Of a stretch of 64,000 bases of DNA, positions 26,401 to 38,858 are shown in pieces; positions within the stretch are counted from its first letter, which is position 1, and each line of letters opens with the position of its first letter. Below the pieces are notes generated by a model. That model did not search any database. It saw only the letters and a list, made by a program, of their open reading frames with translations, and was not told where the DNA came from. The position numbers and the translations under genes are program-made. The stretch comes from Motacilla alba alba (Eukaryota > Chordata > Aves > Passeriformes > Motacillidae), in the NCBI RefSeq assembly GCF_015832195.1, contig NC_052028.1, positions 9,529,501 through 9,593,500 on the forward strand, read 5' to 3'.

Positions 26401-29019
26401 TTTAACATTGAATGGTGGTAAAATTGGCATTGTTTTAGGCCAGTTCACAATTTGCATCAGAAATAGCCTTGCCAGTTCTGTAAGCTGGTTTATGCTCAAA
26501 TTTTTCAATTATTCTTTTACTACTTTTTAAAATGGTTACTTCTCTGGTGAACAGATCAAGTGTTAATGACATTTGAAAGGGCTTTTTTTGAGCCACATAA
26601 GACTTAATAAAACCATAATTTTTCATTTTATTGCTTCAGTGGGGAAAAGCTGTTAATTAGGAGTGCCATGGTAAAGAAAACTGCTTTTTGGCTCTGCCTA
26701 CCAACTGGTTTATTCTGCTTATAAACAATTGGTCCGACTTAATGACTAGACCATACTGTATTTACTAGCTACCATCAAGCATTCCCAGACCTCATAGCTT
26801 TATGCCTGTGAAACACTTGCATATTATGATCTCACCTCATGATACAGAATCTCTCTCTTCAAGTTCATACATGACGTGGAAAGTCTCCGAGATGTACTCT
26901 GAGGTGTAAAATTAGTGTAATTCCCCTGGAATGAAAGAGACGTGCCAATTTCTATCAAGTGGAGCTATGGCCCACAATGTCTCAAAGACATTTGCTTTTG
27001 TCTAGAAAACAAGCAAACAAACGTTCTTCATTTCAATGGAAAACAACACTGATGTCTCTCTTTGCTCAAGTACAGAAGGAGATCAAAGATGGCACAAAGG
27101 CTCCTTGCAAGGCAGTGTTTCACTTCCAGACAATTAATATGATAGTATCAGGGAAATGAAAATCTATTCCTTGCCTAGGTGTTTCCCCTCATGGACTGGA
27201 AAACTACTTGGTTTATAATTTTCTGTCTTTAGGCAAAAAGGTAACTCTTATTTGCATGTTTGTCAGTATGTGCTTGAGAGTACAAAATTTACTTAAAAAC
27301 AAGCTCAGCCAGCTAAATGAAATGCCAATGGTCTTATTATCCTGAGAGAGCAGAGCACTTAAGTCCATTATTAAAATGAAGTTAATTGAATTTAAACATG
27401 GGCTTAAAGTAAAGTACAGCTGTAAATACTTCACTGAATAAATGGGAGATTATTCTTATGCCTAAATGTAAGCACTAATCAGTATTTTCCTAAAACTGAA
27501 GTTTATAGCCTTCTATCAGCAGTTCCAACCATCCCACTAATAATACCTGGCACTAAAACCAGAATTTTTCCAAGAAATTTGGTCAACAGCATGAAAATCA
27601 AGACATTGCTCATACAATAAATTAGAAGACTAGGTTTGAAACAAGAACACAAATATTAAAATCTGGGTGTGATGAGTTTTGTATAAGAAAGGCAGGAAAG
27701 AGCTTATTTCAAGTTGAATTGTGTGGCTTTCTCAGAAACAGCTCTTTGGCAATCTAGAATGGAAAAACCTCCTTGCTCTACAAAACCCCAAAAAGGAGAG
27801 AACTGTAGAGAAATGTGAGAACTGCAGAGCAACTATAACTGCTCTGTGTTTATACACCCAAGATCCTCTGCATCAGAGTAGTCTTTGGAATCAAAATTGG
27901 GGGTTGAATTAAAAGCTTGAGCCCTGAAATTGCCGCTGAATATCTGACTGATTTTGGACTTGTAGCATTTTCTAGGTGAACCTAATTTTCTTCATATTTC
28001 TAACAGCAATGCAAATGCTTTCCTCTTAGAAAGTGTAATAATCAAATATTCCTCAAGTATGTTGCCATCCTTTTGGGTTGGACCAAAGAATCTCTGGCCT
28101 ACATCTCTTCCACTGGTCTATATGAATTTGTTAAAGTACCTTGTGAAATACATTGTATTTTACTGCCAGTTTAGAGAAGGAGGAGAATGGACAAAAGGAG
28201 AAGTTCAGCTGCAATCCCATCTCATCATTGCCAAAATTCACGTTTTGGAAGTTACTTTTCCATTCGATGTTCCTCACTGGCACTACTGTTTCAAAAAGAT
28301 TTTTCTTTCATCAAACAAAACTTTTCAAATGCCAAGTGATTGTTCTGCCTGCTACCATTTTCTCTTCAGAGCAAATGCAAAAAACTCCTTTTTTTTTCCT
28401 TGTTTGGCATGAAGAGAAGTTTCTCATCGTTACACAGCCTGTTTCAAAACCTAACTGTCATTGCTGTACCTAGTGATACAAAAATGTGGATGAAAAGATG
28501 CAGCAAGGTTCCCTCACTCAGTATCTGCATTGGGCTATGAGCTCTCATAGTCATGCTCTTCCATGCTGAAGCTTCACTAATTTGAGGTTTCTATTTAAAT
28601 TACCTTTAATGTGGAATTCTTAATAATAGTTTCTTAATGTACATTAGAATAATTGATGCATTTTTGAGTTGTAAACTCACAACTCAGAGTGTAAACTCAT
28701 TACTGACTTTTTGGAATCTTTGCTTCTGAGTCTATTGAGAAAGCCAGAGTGGTACATAAATGAAAACAATTTCACAGTTTTTGAATAGAAGACATCTATT
28801 CCTATTAATGGGTGTCTTTATATGTATAATTTATGTAGATATAAAATATTTGTAGAATGTAAAATAATTGTAGAATGTAATTTGTAGAATTTGGAGAGGT
28901 AGAACTGGGGTATCACACAATTTTAGAAAAATGCAGACCAGAATTTGTGATATTATAGACAATAAAATGTGACTGCAGTGAGAGATGAGCTCCGGAAAGA
29001 AAAACAGTTGTCCTGACAT
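23447..29019. other. Intergenic DNA, no gene recognised
   Basis: AT-leaning sequence with scattered simple repeats, including a short (TTG)n at about 24.96 kb and repeated 'tgtagaatgtaa' motifs at 28.85-28.90 kb. No exon or RNA gene was recognised. Confidence 0.5.
28850..28896. repeat. Short imperfect tandem repeat (TGTAGAATGTAA-like)
   Basis: Three imperfect copies of 'ttgtagaatgtaa' follow each other within about 47 bp. Confidence 0.75.
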
Positions 29020-29180
29020 GTGAAGAACATGAGTATGACTCTCACAGGTGGAATCAAAGGCCTGTCCAGCTCAGTGTCCTGTCCAGCAGCCACAACAGGG
29101 ATGCTCAGAGGAAGAATGCAAGTGCTGGGAAAACAGTGATGGCATGGAATCCTCACCCACCAATTTGCAACCACGGGACT
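29020..29180 (-). mobile_element. Probable ancient CR1 fragment, minus orientation
   Basis: The plus strand reads 'ggcctgtccagctcagtgtc', 'ctgtccagcagcc', then 'gggatgctcagaggaagaatg'. Its reverse complement resembles the 3' end shared by old CR1 subfamilies, in which a 'gacactgggctagatggacct'-like block follows the body. Divergence is high, so the borders and subfamily are uncertain. Confidence 0.5.
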
Positions 29181-29234
29181 TCCAGAGCCAGAGACTAGTG
29201 TCTTGTATTTAATGACTTTTAATGGGCTTTTCTT

Positions 29235-30438
29235 TCATGAATCTGCTCTGTCACCAGTTTTGATTTTTGAATTCATGTAAATCTTTAATATCCACAATGT
29301 TTGGTGGCAGAAATTTGAACTCGTTATTACACTTTGAGTGAAGAATGACCTTTTTCTTCTCAAAAGCCTGCAGCTAAGCTTTCTTCTTCCAGAAGTTGAA
29401 GACAAAGGCTTTTCTTTCACCTTTTCAATTTGGGCTTTGTGCAGATGTCTTTAATATCCCTTTTCAGCTGTTGCTTTTTCAGATGGAAAAGAATATTTAG
29501 GCATGCTCTGCATGGGACCCATTTGATCTTCAGACCACTCCTTTTGGCTTGTCTGTACCTCTACCAGATGTAGCATTCCTTCCTTGAGATGGAGAACTGG
29601 CCCTCTGTCTGGAACCTGTGATGCAGGTGCACCAGGAATTCCCAGCATGGAATCAAACTTTTCTTTGTTTGCTATTGCTTTGGTAGCAATTCCTGATGTT
29701 CAGTTCATCCCTTGGTGATCAAAAATTCATCCAATACCTGCACTGAACTACTACAAAACATAGCTAGTGATAATATGTTAGATCATGTAATCTTGGATGA
29801 TACTTCACCCCCACGAGTGCTAATTTGCATTTATATCTAGGCTGGATTTCATCTACCTTTTATTTCCCACTCAGTATGGGAAACTTGTCTTTCAGTTCTT
29901 CACACCAAGTCCTCATCTTCACTTTCATACATGACTTTGTTATCCACAGCTCATCTAAGTGCCTTCTCCAGCTCACCCAGTGACACACTGAGCAGCACCA
30001 ATGGGCACTTTTCCCTTCCAAATTCCACTTCCTTTGCTTTGAAAAGGAACCAGAAACCACCACTCTTTGCTGCCTTCCTTTTGACTGGTTATATATTTTA
30101 GGAGACCATTACCTCTTCTTCCCTCGCAGATAATCTTCGCTAAGACAAGTGGGAGACGTTGCCAAGAGGCTTTCAGAAATCCAGGCTGAATACATCAAGA
30201 ATATTATCTTCCTCACACTCTGGCTGAATCCTTCAAAGAAAACCAGCAGTAATCTGCAAAGTCTGGCTTTCCTTTGACAAGTCAACACCTCACAGGGGGT
30301 TTTAACCTTCCTTTGCACTGCTGGCTCAAATCTTGTCAGAACATTGATGTTCTGGCAAGGGAACTCAAGCTTGCAGTGTGAAGGAGACACAAAGTTTCTC
30401 CCAAACAGGGGTATGAGAGTGTTGAGCTGGTCATTCAT
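29235..30438 (-). pseudogene. Possible decayed retrocopy (unidentified, weak)
   Basis: On the minus strand several adjacent segments read as plausible protein in shifting frames. Examples are a 109-residue frame at 30109-30438, a stretch at 29451-29648, and the peptide EFKFLPPNIVDIKDLHEF at about 29269-29326. Between them the reading is broken by stops and frame changes, and no intron boundaries are evident. This is what an old intronless gene copy would look like, but I do not recognise the parent, and chance open frames in this composition are a real alternative. Confidence 0.22.
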
Positions 30439-31079
30439 GCACAGCTCTAGTCATCTTCATGAAGAGCAAGAGCTAATGATTAGCCATAATCATAATAATT
30501 TCATTATTTTAATAATAAATGATTTGATTCTGCAAGCATCTAATAGCATAAATTTGATGTTCTGCATTAAGTGGTTCTTCTAGGGAGTGCAGCTGTTAAA
30601 CTGTTCCTGTTACTGGACTTTGGAATCTCTGTGAGCTCTGTTGTCAACAAGACTAATAGGTTTTTATGGTGTTTAGCTCAGTAGATACACAGAGAACAAT
30701 CTGTCTTTTGCAGACCTGGATCCTCATTTGCAAATGTTACTCTCCATTTCTGCCATCTTGTTTATACATACAGAGTAGTAAAATGCAAACATAGGCCTGG
30801 TATGAAGATCATTCATACTGTATCATTTTTGCATGAAAAGCACCATTATACTAATTAAATTTCCCAATTTTGACGTGTGTGTGTTGATATGAGCATAGAC
30901 ATAGCATGTGAATACCTTAAACATGTGTATACATAGGTATTTAAACATATTATACACACTTGTACACATTTATATCCATGAAAAACTCAGATTGTGCTCA
31001 TTCTTTTTCTGCAGAGACACTTAATGCAAAGAATCAATACACCGTGATTGCAGTTCCCGTTTTGCAAACTAGATAAATT
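30439..31079. other. Intergenic DNA, nothing recognised
   Basis: AT-rich sequence with alternating 'tgtgtg' and 'tatacaca' words near 30.87-30.98 kb. No gene-like feature. Confidence 0.5.
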
Positions 31080-31450
31080 AATCACCCAAAGGGATCAGCG
31101 TGCTCTGGGGCAAAGCCAGGATCCACACCGGCAAAACCCCGGGATGGTGGGAAAGGCACAGCACAAAAAATGGCTGCGTTGCATCGGAGCGAAGGGCGGT
31201 ATTACAGGATGAAAGAAGGAAGGGAAAAAAAGACCTGACACACGAGTTTTGCAGAAAGTTTCTAAAGCGGGGATGAGGTGTCTCCGCCGGCACTCGGGGG
31301 TGTCACCGCCCCGTCCCTGTCCCGCCGCGCCGGGACCCTGCGCAGGGCTCAGCCCCGGCACGGGGACAGGGGCACGGGGGTCCCTTCACGGGAGATAGTG
31401 GCAGAATGCAGCGGGAGGAAACGGAGCTGCAGTAATTGCTGGAAGGTAAT
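31080..31450. promoter_or_regulatory. Orphan CpG island
   Basis: About 17 CpG dinucleotides fall within roughly 175 bp at 31255-31430, and more are found from 31095, inside AT-rich surroundings where CpG is scarce. GC-rich words such as 'ccgccccgtccctgtcccgc' are present. The right edge carries a possible splice donor, 'ggaag|gtaatg', at about 31446. No coding exon follows. It may be a promoter for a non-coding transcript or a distal regulatory island for SMAD5. The direction is unknown. Confidence 0.55.
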
Positions 31451-31477
31451 GCTGTGTTCATTCCTTACCTTACTGCC

Positions 31478-31551
31478 TTTTTTTTTTGTTTTGGTTTGTT
31501 TCTGTTTTTTTTTGTTTGGGTTTTTTTGGTGTTTTTTGGTGTTTTTTTTTT
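31478..31551. repeat. T-rich low-complexity tract
   Basis: Runs of T broken by G, including a direct repeat of 'ggtgttttttggtgtttttt'. It lies just after the orphan CpG island. Confidence 0.9.
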
Positions 31552-31664
31552 ACTCGAGCCTGCCGGCCACTGCATTTGTTCAGCTTTGAAGTGCGTTGTG
31601 CAGCAGGGAAGGAGATCCGCGGAGATGGCGTCACTTTATAAAAGTTTCCAGATTTTACCGAGCT

Positions 31665-31720
31665 TTCTTGGTTTTTTGTTTGTTTGTTTGGGTTTTGTTT
31701 TTTTTTTATTTTATTTTTTA
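31665..31720. repeat. T-rich low-complexity tract
   Basis: 'gttttttgtttgtttgtttg' followed by long T runs. This is simple-sequence DNA. Confidence 0.9.
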
Positions 31721-34700
31721 GGAGAGGGAGTTGTACTATTTGTCATGCAAGTGGGCGATGTGCCCGAGATCTAAATATACCCCTGTGAAAGCAGAACCCC
31801 TGAGATAGCGACACCGATAGCTCAGGCTATTGTTAACTTTTGGGATTCCAATTGAATCCCGCAATGTTAAATATTTATTTAATTACTGGAGAGAGAGCAG
31901 GAATTCTCGTTGACTCCACTCATGGAGTCAGAACAGTGCAGTAGGGGAAAGTTTTTTCTCCTGCCCCCCCATCGCTCCCACTTCCAAGTTTAAATAGCTG
32001 TGGACAAGCACAGGCTGGAATATGAACATTAGGGGGAAAAAAAAGTTTCAGCTTTGTTTTAGGAGTTATATTTCAGTCGGGTAAGCAAACTATATTGCAT
32101 GTATTTTTCCATATCTTCAGCTCACTCCAAACATAACATTCCAAAGGATAAAATCTGTTACAAAATAAAACTGACTTTGTGACAGCTGAGCTTCTATGCG
32201 GAGTCTAAAAATTATCTAAAAGCGCCTCGAGAATCCTAAATGTCATTCCCAAGATGTGGCGAATTGTAATTACGGTTGTGAACTATTTTAGTGGCCGTGC
32301 CTTACACGAGGCTGGCTAAGCAGCTGGAGCATTTATGAATTTATTTTTTGCCCTTTACAGTGTTACAACAGAAGGTATTTAGACCACAACAATACTAATT
32401 TGTATCAGATTAGAAAAAATGCAACTAAATTGAAAATGAGTTGTTTGCCTTTTGATTTTCCTTCCTGTACTTCCTTTTAAAACATGTCATAGGGCAGTGC
32501 TTAAAGAGTGCAAGAAGACTCATCAACAATAAGACAGAGAGTGAGAAATAACATTATCATTACTATAATACTGTTTTATGATTTTCTCATCTTACTGTCT
32601 TTTCCAAAAACTTTTGGGTTTAGAAGATGATCCAGTTCCCTCTTCTCTTAACAGAAAAAAAAAATAAAATTCAGTGGACATTTTGGTAAGAGAAAGCAAA
32701 TAGCTTGCAACACACTGTCCAAAACCTGTACTACACTATGACCAAAAGCACTTTAATTTACAATAGACATTATTATGCTTGTATATGCAGATCTTGATAT
32801 GGTAGAGGAAATTATTAAACCCAACTATTTGGTCATGAGGCTGGAAAACAAAATTGTGTCCTTAAGTGTGCCACAAAATTTAAATGCAAGTTATAAAGGC
32901 TCAGCACCCTGTAACTTGGTGACTCCGTTGGAATTACACCCAGAAGGAGAAAGTCAGGTCCTGTCAGTTCCTACATGAGAAAGTCTGAGTGCTCTGCACT
33001 GCCATCACTAATTGTTTTGTGTTGGGAAATCGTGAGGTGATAAAACGGCTGTTAGAAAGTTGGCTTGTGAGTAATTAAGTGTAGGTCTAGCTATTAAAAC
33101 CTGATTTGTTACTCATAGGTTACACTCATCTGTATTGCCTTCTCTCAAGATACAGATAAACTCAGTGTTCTTTTCACTGGTCTAGGCCAAAAGTGGCTGT
33201 GTGATGAATGGAGAGATGTCACACATATACAGGTGGGAAGAATTACCTTTATCACAACAGATACAGTTACTGTAATAGAGAGCTTCTGTTTCAAACAGTT
33301 CCTTTCTCCTTTCATTTATTTCCAGAGGAAATGCTGGAGGATGCATACCCTTCTTCATTTAAAGTTTAAAATACTTATTTTGCTCATAAGCGAAACTTCA
33401 ATTTAAAAAAAAATTCTGTTTCAGAGTGTCTCTGTTTACTATACTCAAGCTTCTCCATAGAGTGGGTGTAACCAGGAGAAGAATTTGGCCCATGATGTGA
33501 GCTAAATTTTCAGTGCTTCCACTATTTGGAGCTCCGTTGTGCTAAAAATAGTTTTCCTGTGGTTTTGGCCATGGAGCCACAAATGCAAGTTTTCTGTGCA
33601 CAGTTATTGTGGATGTTGGGTCCTTCTATTGCTGGATGACACAGCTCATGACTGTGTCAGCAGATGATTATGTTGAGTGAGATGATTATGTGAGGCTGCA
33701 TGTCATATCTCCTCACTGTCCTGGAGTGAGCATGTGTCCCACCCAAATGCCAGGGACCACCAAAAGGGACCATGCTTGGAAGGCAGTGCTTGAGCTGGAC
33801 ACTGAAAAACCCTAGGAAAAACTGGGACCATGCAGGAGATAATGTTGAGGAATTCACCCAGAAATCTCCATGTTTGACTAATGGTATGGATATAAAACAA
33901 ATGGAGGGGAGGGAGTAAACCTTTAGGAAAGGAAGACACAATTTTCTTCACGGCTAATTTGAAGCCAGTTTTCATCAAAGAAATAAGCTCATGTTGATCA
34001 CAGGGTTATGGTACATGTAAGGAGTTCACTGTCATGTCAGATTCATCCTATTTCTGTACTACATATTTTATCCCAATTCCATGGTCCATCTTCTCTGTTG
34101 TCCATAGGAAATTGGTCTGGTTGTTACAAATAGCTTTGAGGAGGCAAGGGCCAACTTTTTTTCTGAACTTAGTAGCAGGTGTCAGACTCCAGAATGTGAT
34201 GCGAGGTCATATTCTGGAAGTAGTTGAAAATCACTGATTTAGAAGAAGGAGAGCACTGCGTGTTTCTGTACTGCTGATGTGATGGTGAGGGCAAGCTGGG
34301 GATGGTCCAGAAAAATAACACCAGAGGAATATTCAAAGGAATTGAGCTGTTTAAAACTATCTTCTTTATAATTTCCTCTCTAAGAGCACTATAATACTTT
34401 GTGTTCATCAGCTGGGACATTTTTTCATTTCTCTGGGAAGGTGGTGCCACCACAAATGGTGGTACCCACTCTGATGTGGACTTTGTGACAGTTCTCAAGC
34501 AAATGCTCTTATTCATACCTTCATATACATCTTACTCTTCCTGCAGTGTCCTTTTTCCTTTCATAGGATGTTGCCTTTTTAATATGTTTTTCAGACTTTT
34601 TTTCTTGAATTATGTGTTCAGTTTTGCATTCTAAGTGACTCTCAGGTCTGCTGGACTGGATATATCATCCCCAATATATTCACAATTTTATTCTGTGGAG

Positions 34701-37700
34701 TGGAGCTGAACTTACAAAACTTTTACATAATTATGTCTTTGTTTCTAACATCCCCAAAGATGTCCCATAGCATTATTCAGCTACATGTATCAGCCCATTT
34801 CTTTTTCCAGTCTAGGAAGAAAAGCTTACAGCTTTAAACTTGCTCAGAAGAATCCTTTTGGCTTGCCTTCCCTCTCTCTCCTGGTCTACAATTTCATGTT
34901 AATGTCTTCTATCTGTAGCTTCAGGAAACAAGACTAATTCTTCTCTCCCTTTCTCTATGTGAGCTGTCATGCAAGGTACCCAGAAGTGTGGCTGTGACAA
35001 TAACAGGGTACTTAATTTGAGAATTAGCTCTGGGGATTCAAAGGCTGTGAGCCAGTGAGTGTAACTTCACAGGAGCCTACACCTCTGAGGGCCTTGTAGA
35101 TAAACACTTTAATATCTTTCCTCCAGACACTAAAGGTTATTTCCATTTTCTTACATATGGGATGCAAGCTACACAGCATTTGTATTGTCTTCTTGGGAGG
35201 CAGCCTCTTACCACCTCCTGTGCCTGTTCTCAGCCTGCTGTCAATTGTGGGCTTATTTAAGAGAACCAAATGGCCAGAGTGAATGTCACCTCCCTCTCCG
35301 CTTGCTGAACTCTGCTTAAACACAACACTGTTTTTCTGCCTCAAAAATATACATAAAGGTATGTATAGTATGTTAGCCCCTCCTTAGCCTTTCCCACCCT
35401 GAAACCTTTCAAACAGGGATGGCATGTTCCTCCCTTCACTGCCAAAAAAAAAATAAATTCCTTTCTCAGCATTTCCCCCTTCCCCCATTTCTTCTCAGCT
35501 GACAGCTGTGAGAGTGGAACTTTCTTGAGCTATCCTATCCATTTCCCCCAATTCTGTTTTTAAGCTAGATTTGGTTTAAATATCCAAGCCATCTTTCACA
35601 CTACAGGATTTTTTTAACATACAGTGGCTTTGCAAATGCTTAATGTGGGTAGAGACATGGCAACTGTTTACATGTATTTATTTTTATTTTTTAAACAACA
35701 TTCCGCCTTCTTCCCCCAGCAATTTAGAAAGTTGATAGAGAATGAAATTGAACAATACAGCCATTTATGAAATTACAGGAAGGCCAAAGTTTTGTAATAA
35801 AGCAACTTATTTTCAAGACTATTTCCTTATCATTCAAACAATCTATTTGATTTTCAGACTAATTCACTTCTAACCAAATAAAAATTTCATTAAGAAATAT
35901 AGTAATAGTATTCAAAATCTGGAGAGTAAAATGAAAATAATGGAATTTAAGACAGTTCTTGAACTTCACACTTCTCAACCACGGAAGGCCTGATAGCTGT
36001 AGGTAGTTCTTCTGTTGGTTGTTTTGTACTTTGATCAGACGTTGAGGTTATCTCTCACTCTGAAATAAACACCTACTGTAACCCAGCTTTATGGGAAGGT
36101 GCTTTCCTGCCCTCATTGCCATTAGCCTGTGCACAAAGGAATCAGACAGCTACTTGCACTTCAGCTGACTTTACAAGGCAGGACCCAAAGTGTAAACGTG
36201 CAGTTGTCCTAACATAATTTAATTATTAAAACATTCAGGTAAGGGAGAGGTTGGGTAGTCACTTTTCCTTGGATTAACACAGGTGCATGTCTGTGTGCTG
36301 GAAAATCTGGGTTTGACAGTGATAAAATAGGATCGATGGCTCCATGAGTTGTGAAATTCTGGAATTTGTGAAATCACATGATTTCTGGAAAATGTGTTCA
36401 GGGTGCTTTGAGTATCCTTGTTGTCCCTTTATTGAACTTGATATGTTGTTAGAGTGGACCCACTGGAATGTGGCACTAGAGATCCAAATGATGGCGACCA
36501 TGTATGAATAGGCAGTGGTGAAAGTGGTGTTAATTTTCCTGTGGCCTTAAAGGCACACAGACCTGAATTATCAGATAGCCAATGTCACTTGTTTTGTATT
36601 TTATTGGTCACATTGACTACAAAGAGATAATTTGACTTCAGTCATTTGACTTCAGTCATTTGGGGTTTGCCCATTCAACATTAGTCTATGACAAAATGGC
36701 ATGGAAAAAAAAAGGAAACCTACTTTTCAGACCAGTTATCATATTCCTTGCTACCACACTCCAAAATAGCCTCTGCACTGTGCTTAAAAATCACTGTTTT
36801 CTGAGGAGGGTGTGCCGCGAGCAGATATGTCTCCATTGCCTGTAGTTTTACATAGAGAATTTTTAGGAAAACTTATTTTGGAAATCTTAGAGTTTTCCTT
36901 GTCTTCCCCATACTCTTGCACACCTTCAGCTTCCCTCACCACTGGAGCCCTGAAACCTCCACAGCAGGAAGTGCATCGGAGCTCTGTGATGTAGATTCAC
37001 CCAGCAGTGTACAACTGTTTTGTAACTTCTCAACAGAGGAGAACATATTGTTTTCTAGAGACATGATGGTTGGCACATGAACAACACCTAAAATGCCTGC
37101 TGCCAATTTGTTGTTTGTTACTTGGTTTATTAATTAAGTTACACAAAAGATTTGGAAAAAGGCCAACAGTTATTGTTTTATTTTTTGTCCCATATTTTGG
37201 ACTGCCTGGCCAAAGCAGAACAATTGCTGGTGTAGAGATACAGAGGAGTCCCCAAAGGTTAGCTCTGTTCTGGGACTAAATTACACCAAAGCCTCGCTCC
37301 TTCGCTGCTGCTGTGAACTTTAGTAGAGATATCCTGTTGGGCTATTAATTGACTTCTTGAGAACTTCTGTTTGCATCCAAAAGAATCAAGAGCCATGTAG
37401 TTTTGAACCAAAAGAAAATTTCTTTAAAGCTCAAATATACTTGAAATTGAAATTGCAATGGCTCATTTGATATTTTTTCCCTATTTCTATGAACTTGACA
37501 TTGCTGTTTCTTGATTTATTTTTTTCTTTTTGGTACATGTTTTACCTTTAAGTTACACAAATAAAACACAGGGCTTCATGTGGCTTCTTTGTAACTTAAT
37601 TATATATTTATTTTTATATGTATATAGAATCACTTTCAATTACATTTGCGTGCTTCTATTTTTTTTCCGAAAGCAATCTGATAGCAAAATTCAGTTGGCA

Positions 37701-38527
37701 TACCAGATACAATTGACATGCCAGGTGTCTAAATGTAGCTACATGTTCTACAACAGACACACAAATTTATGTACAAATATGTGTTTGCCACATATATCTG
37801 TTTGACACAATTTTTTTTGACTATAGGAAGAAACTCTTCTGTAGGAATTTCTGTAGTTATCAGACTAGGGTTTAGCTTAGTTCAGTAGTGTGTCTGAAGC
37901 TGGCCATGATCAGCCTCCTCTCAGGAAAGCAGCCTTTGGGTTATGAAGTGAGTGAAGTGTGAAATACTTTCCTCAATTGTGGACATTCCTGTTGCCCATA
38001 TAAAGTTAAATTTTTCAAAGCCATTGGAGTTCAGACCTCAACAATGGTTTGTGGTGAACGGTTCCACCTGGTCCTGAAGAGCAGAGTTGAGCGTGGGTCA
38101 GCCTTGCACTCATTGCTCATTCTTCTTTAAAATACCCTCACATCTAATAATTCACTCAGATAAAGATGGCAAGAAACACTTGTGCCTGCAGTATGCTTAA
38201 CCAAGGTCAGACATTGCTGTGCCACACTGGATGTGTTTTTGGCCCAGCACCTCTCTGAAATTTTCTTCTGTGCAGTCCAAGAGCAGCTTTGAGGCAACAG
38301 TGCTCACTTCCACGTCACGCAGTGAGTACAGTAAGTCTATCCCATAGTGACATTATAGACAGTAGGAAAATCTTCATCTGTGCAATCCTTTCTAGAGCCA
38401 TCCTTAACACCGCTGACACATTTTCTTGACGCTTCACTGGGTATTTTAGTCATTTAGTCAGACACAGCCCCCTGAAGGCCCTCAACTGCCCCAAGACATT
38501 GTGGATAACACCCAGTCCCACCAGAGA
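31721..38527. other. Intergenic DNA upstream of SMAD5
   Basis: No recognisable exon or transposon. The part at 31.75-32.45 kb holds scattered CpGs and AT-rich words such as 'ttaaatatttatttaattac', which could belong to a conserved non-coding element. This cannot be judged without alignment. A 14-bp direct duplication, 'tttgacttcagtca', occurs at 36631-36658. Confidence 0.45.
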
Positions 38528-38858
38528 TGAGGCTCGGGAGACCATCACACTCTCTGCAACTCCTTGGAAGGAGGCTGTAGCCAGGTAGGAGTCGGGCTCT
38601 GCTCCTGGGCAGTGACAAGACAAGAGGACACAGTCTAAGCTGCACCAGGGGAGGTTCAGGTTGGACATCAGGAGGAATTTCTTCGCAGAAACGGTGCTCA
38701 GACATTGCAAGGGGCGGCCCAGGGAGGTGAAGAGTTTCAGGAAAGACTGAGCGTGTCCCTCAGTGCCGTGGTCTGGTTGACACGGTGGTGTTGGTCAGGG
38801 GTTGGGCTCAGTGACCTCCAGCTCTTTTCCAGCCCAGGTGAGCCTGTGGCTCTGTGAG
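38528..38858 (+). mobile_element. CR1 LINE fragment next to the SMAD5 promoter
   Basis: The copy shows 'ggaggctgtagccaggtagg', 'gacaagaggacacagtctaa', 'gctgcaccaggggaggttca', 'ggttggacatcaggaggaat' and 'gacacggtggtgttggtcag' in CR1 order, ending with 'gtggctctgtg'. A short internal deletion removes the usual 'gtcaccatcc' block after 'cccagggaggtg'. The insertion ends where the CpG island begins. Confidence 0.93.

Noticed and set aside
1..38500. TGFBI exons, vault RNA or tRNA genes expected from mammalian synteny or by chance
   Set aside because: No coding segment resembling TGFBI and no clear A-box/B-box pair was seen on reading. The gene most likely ends before this window.
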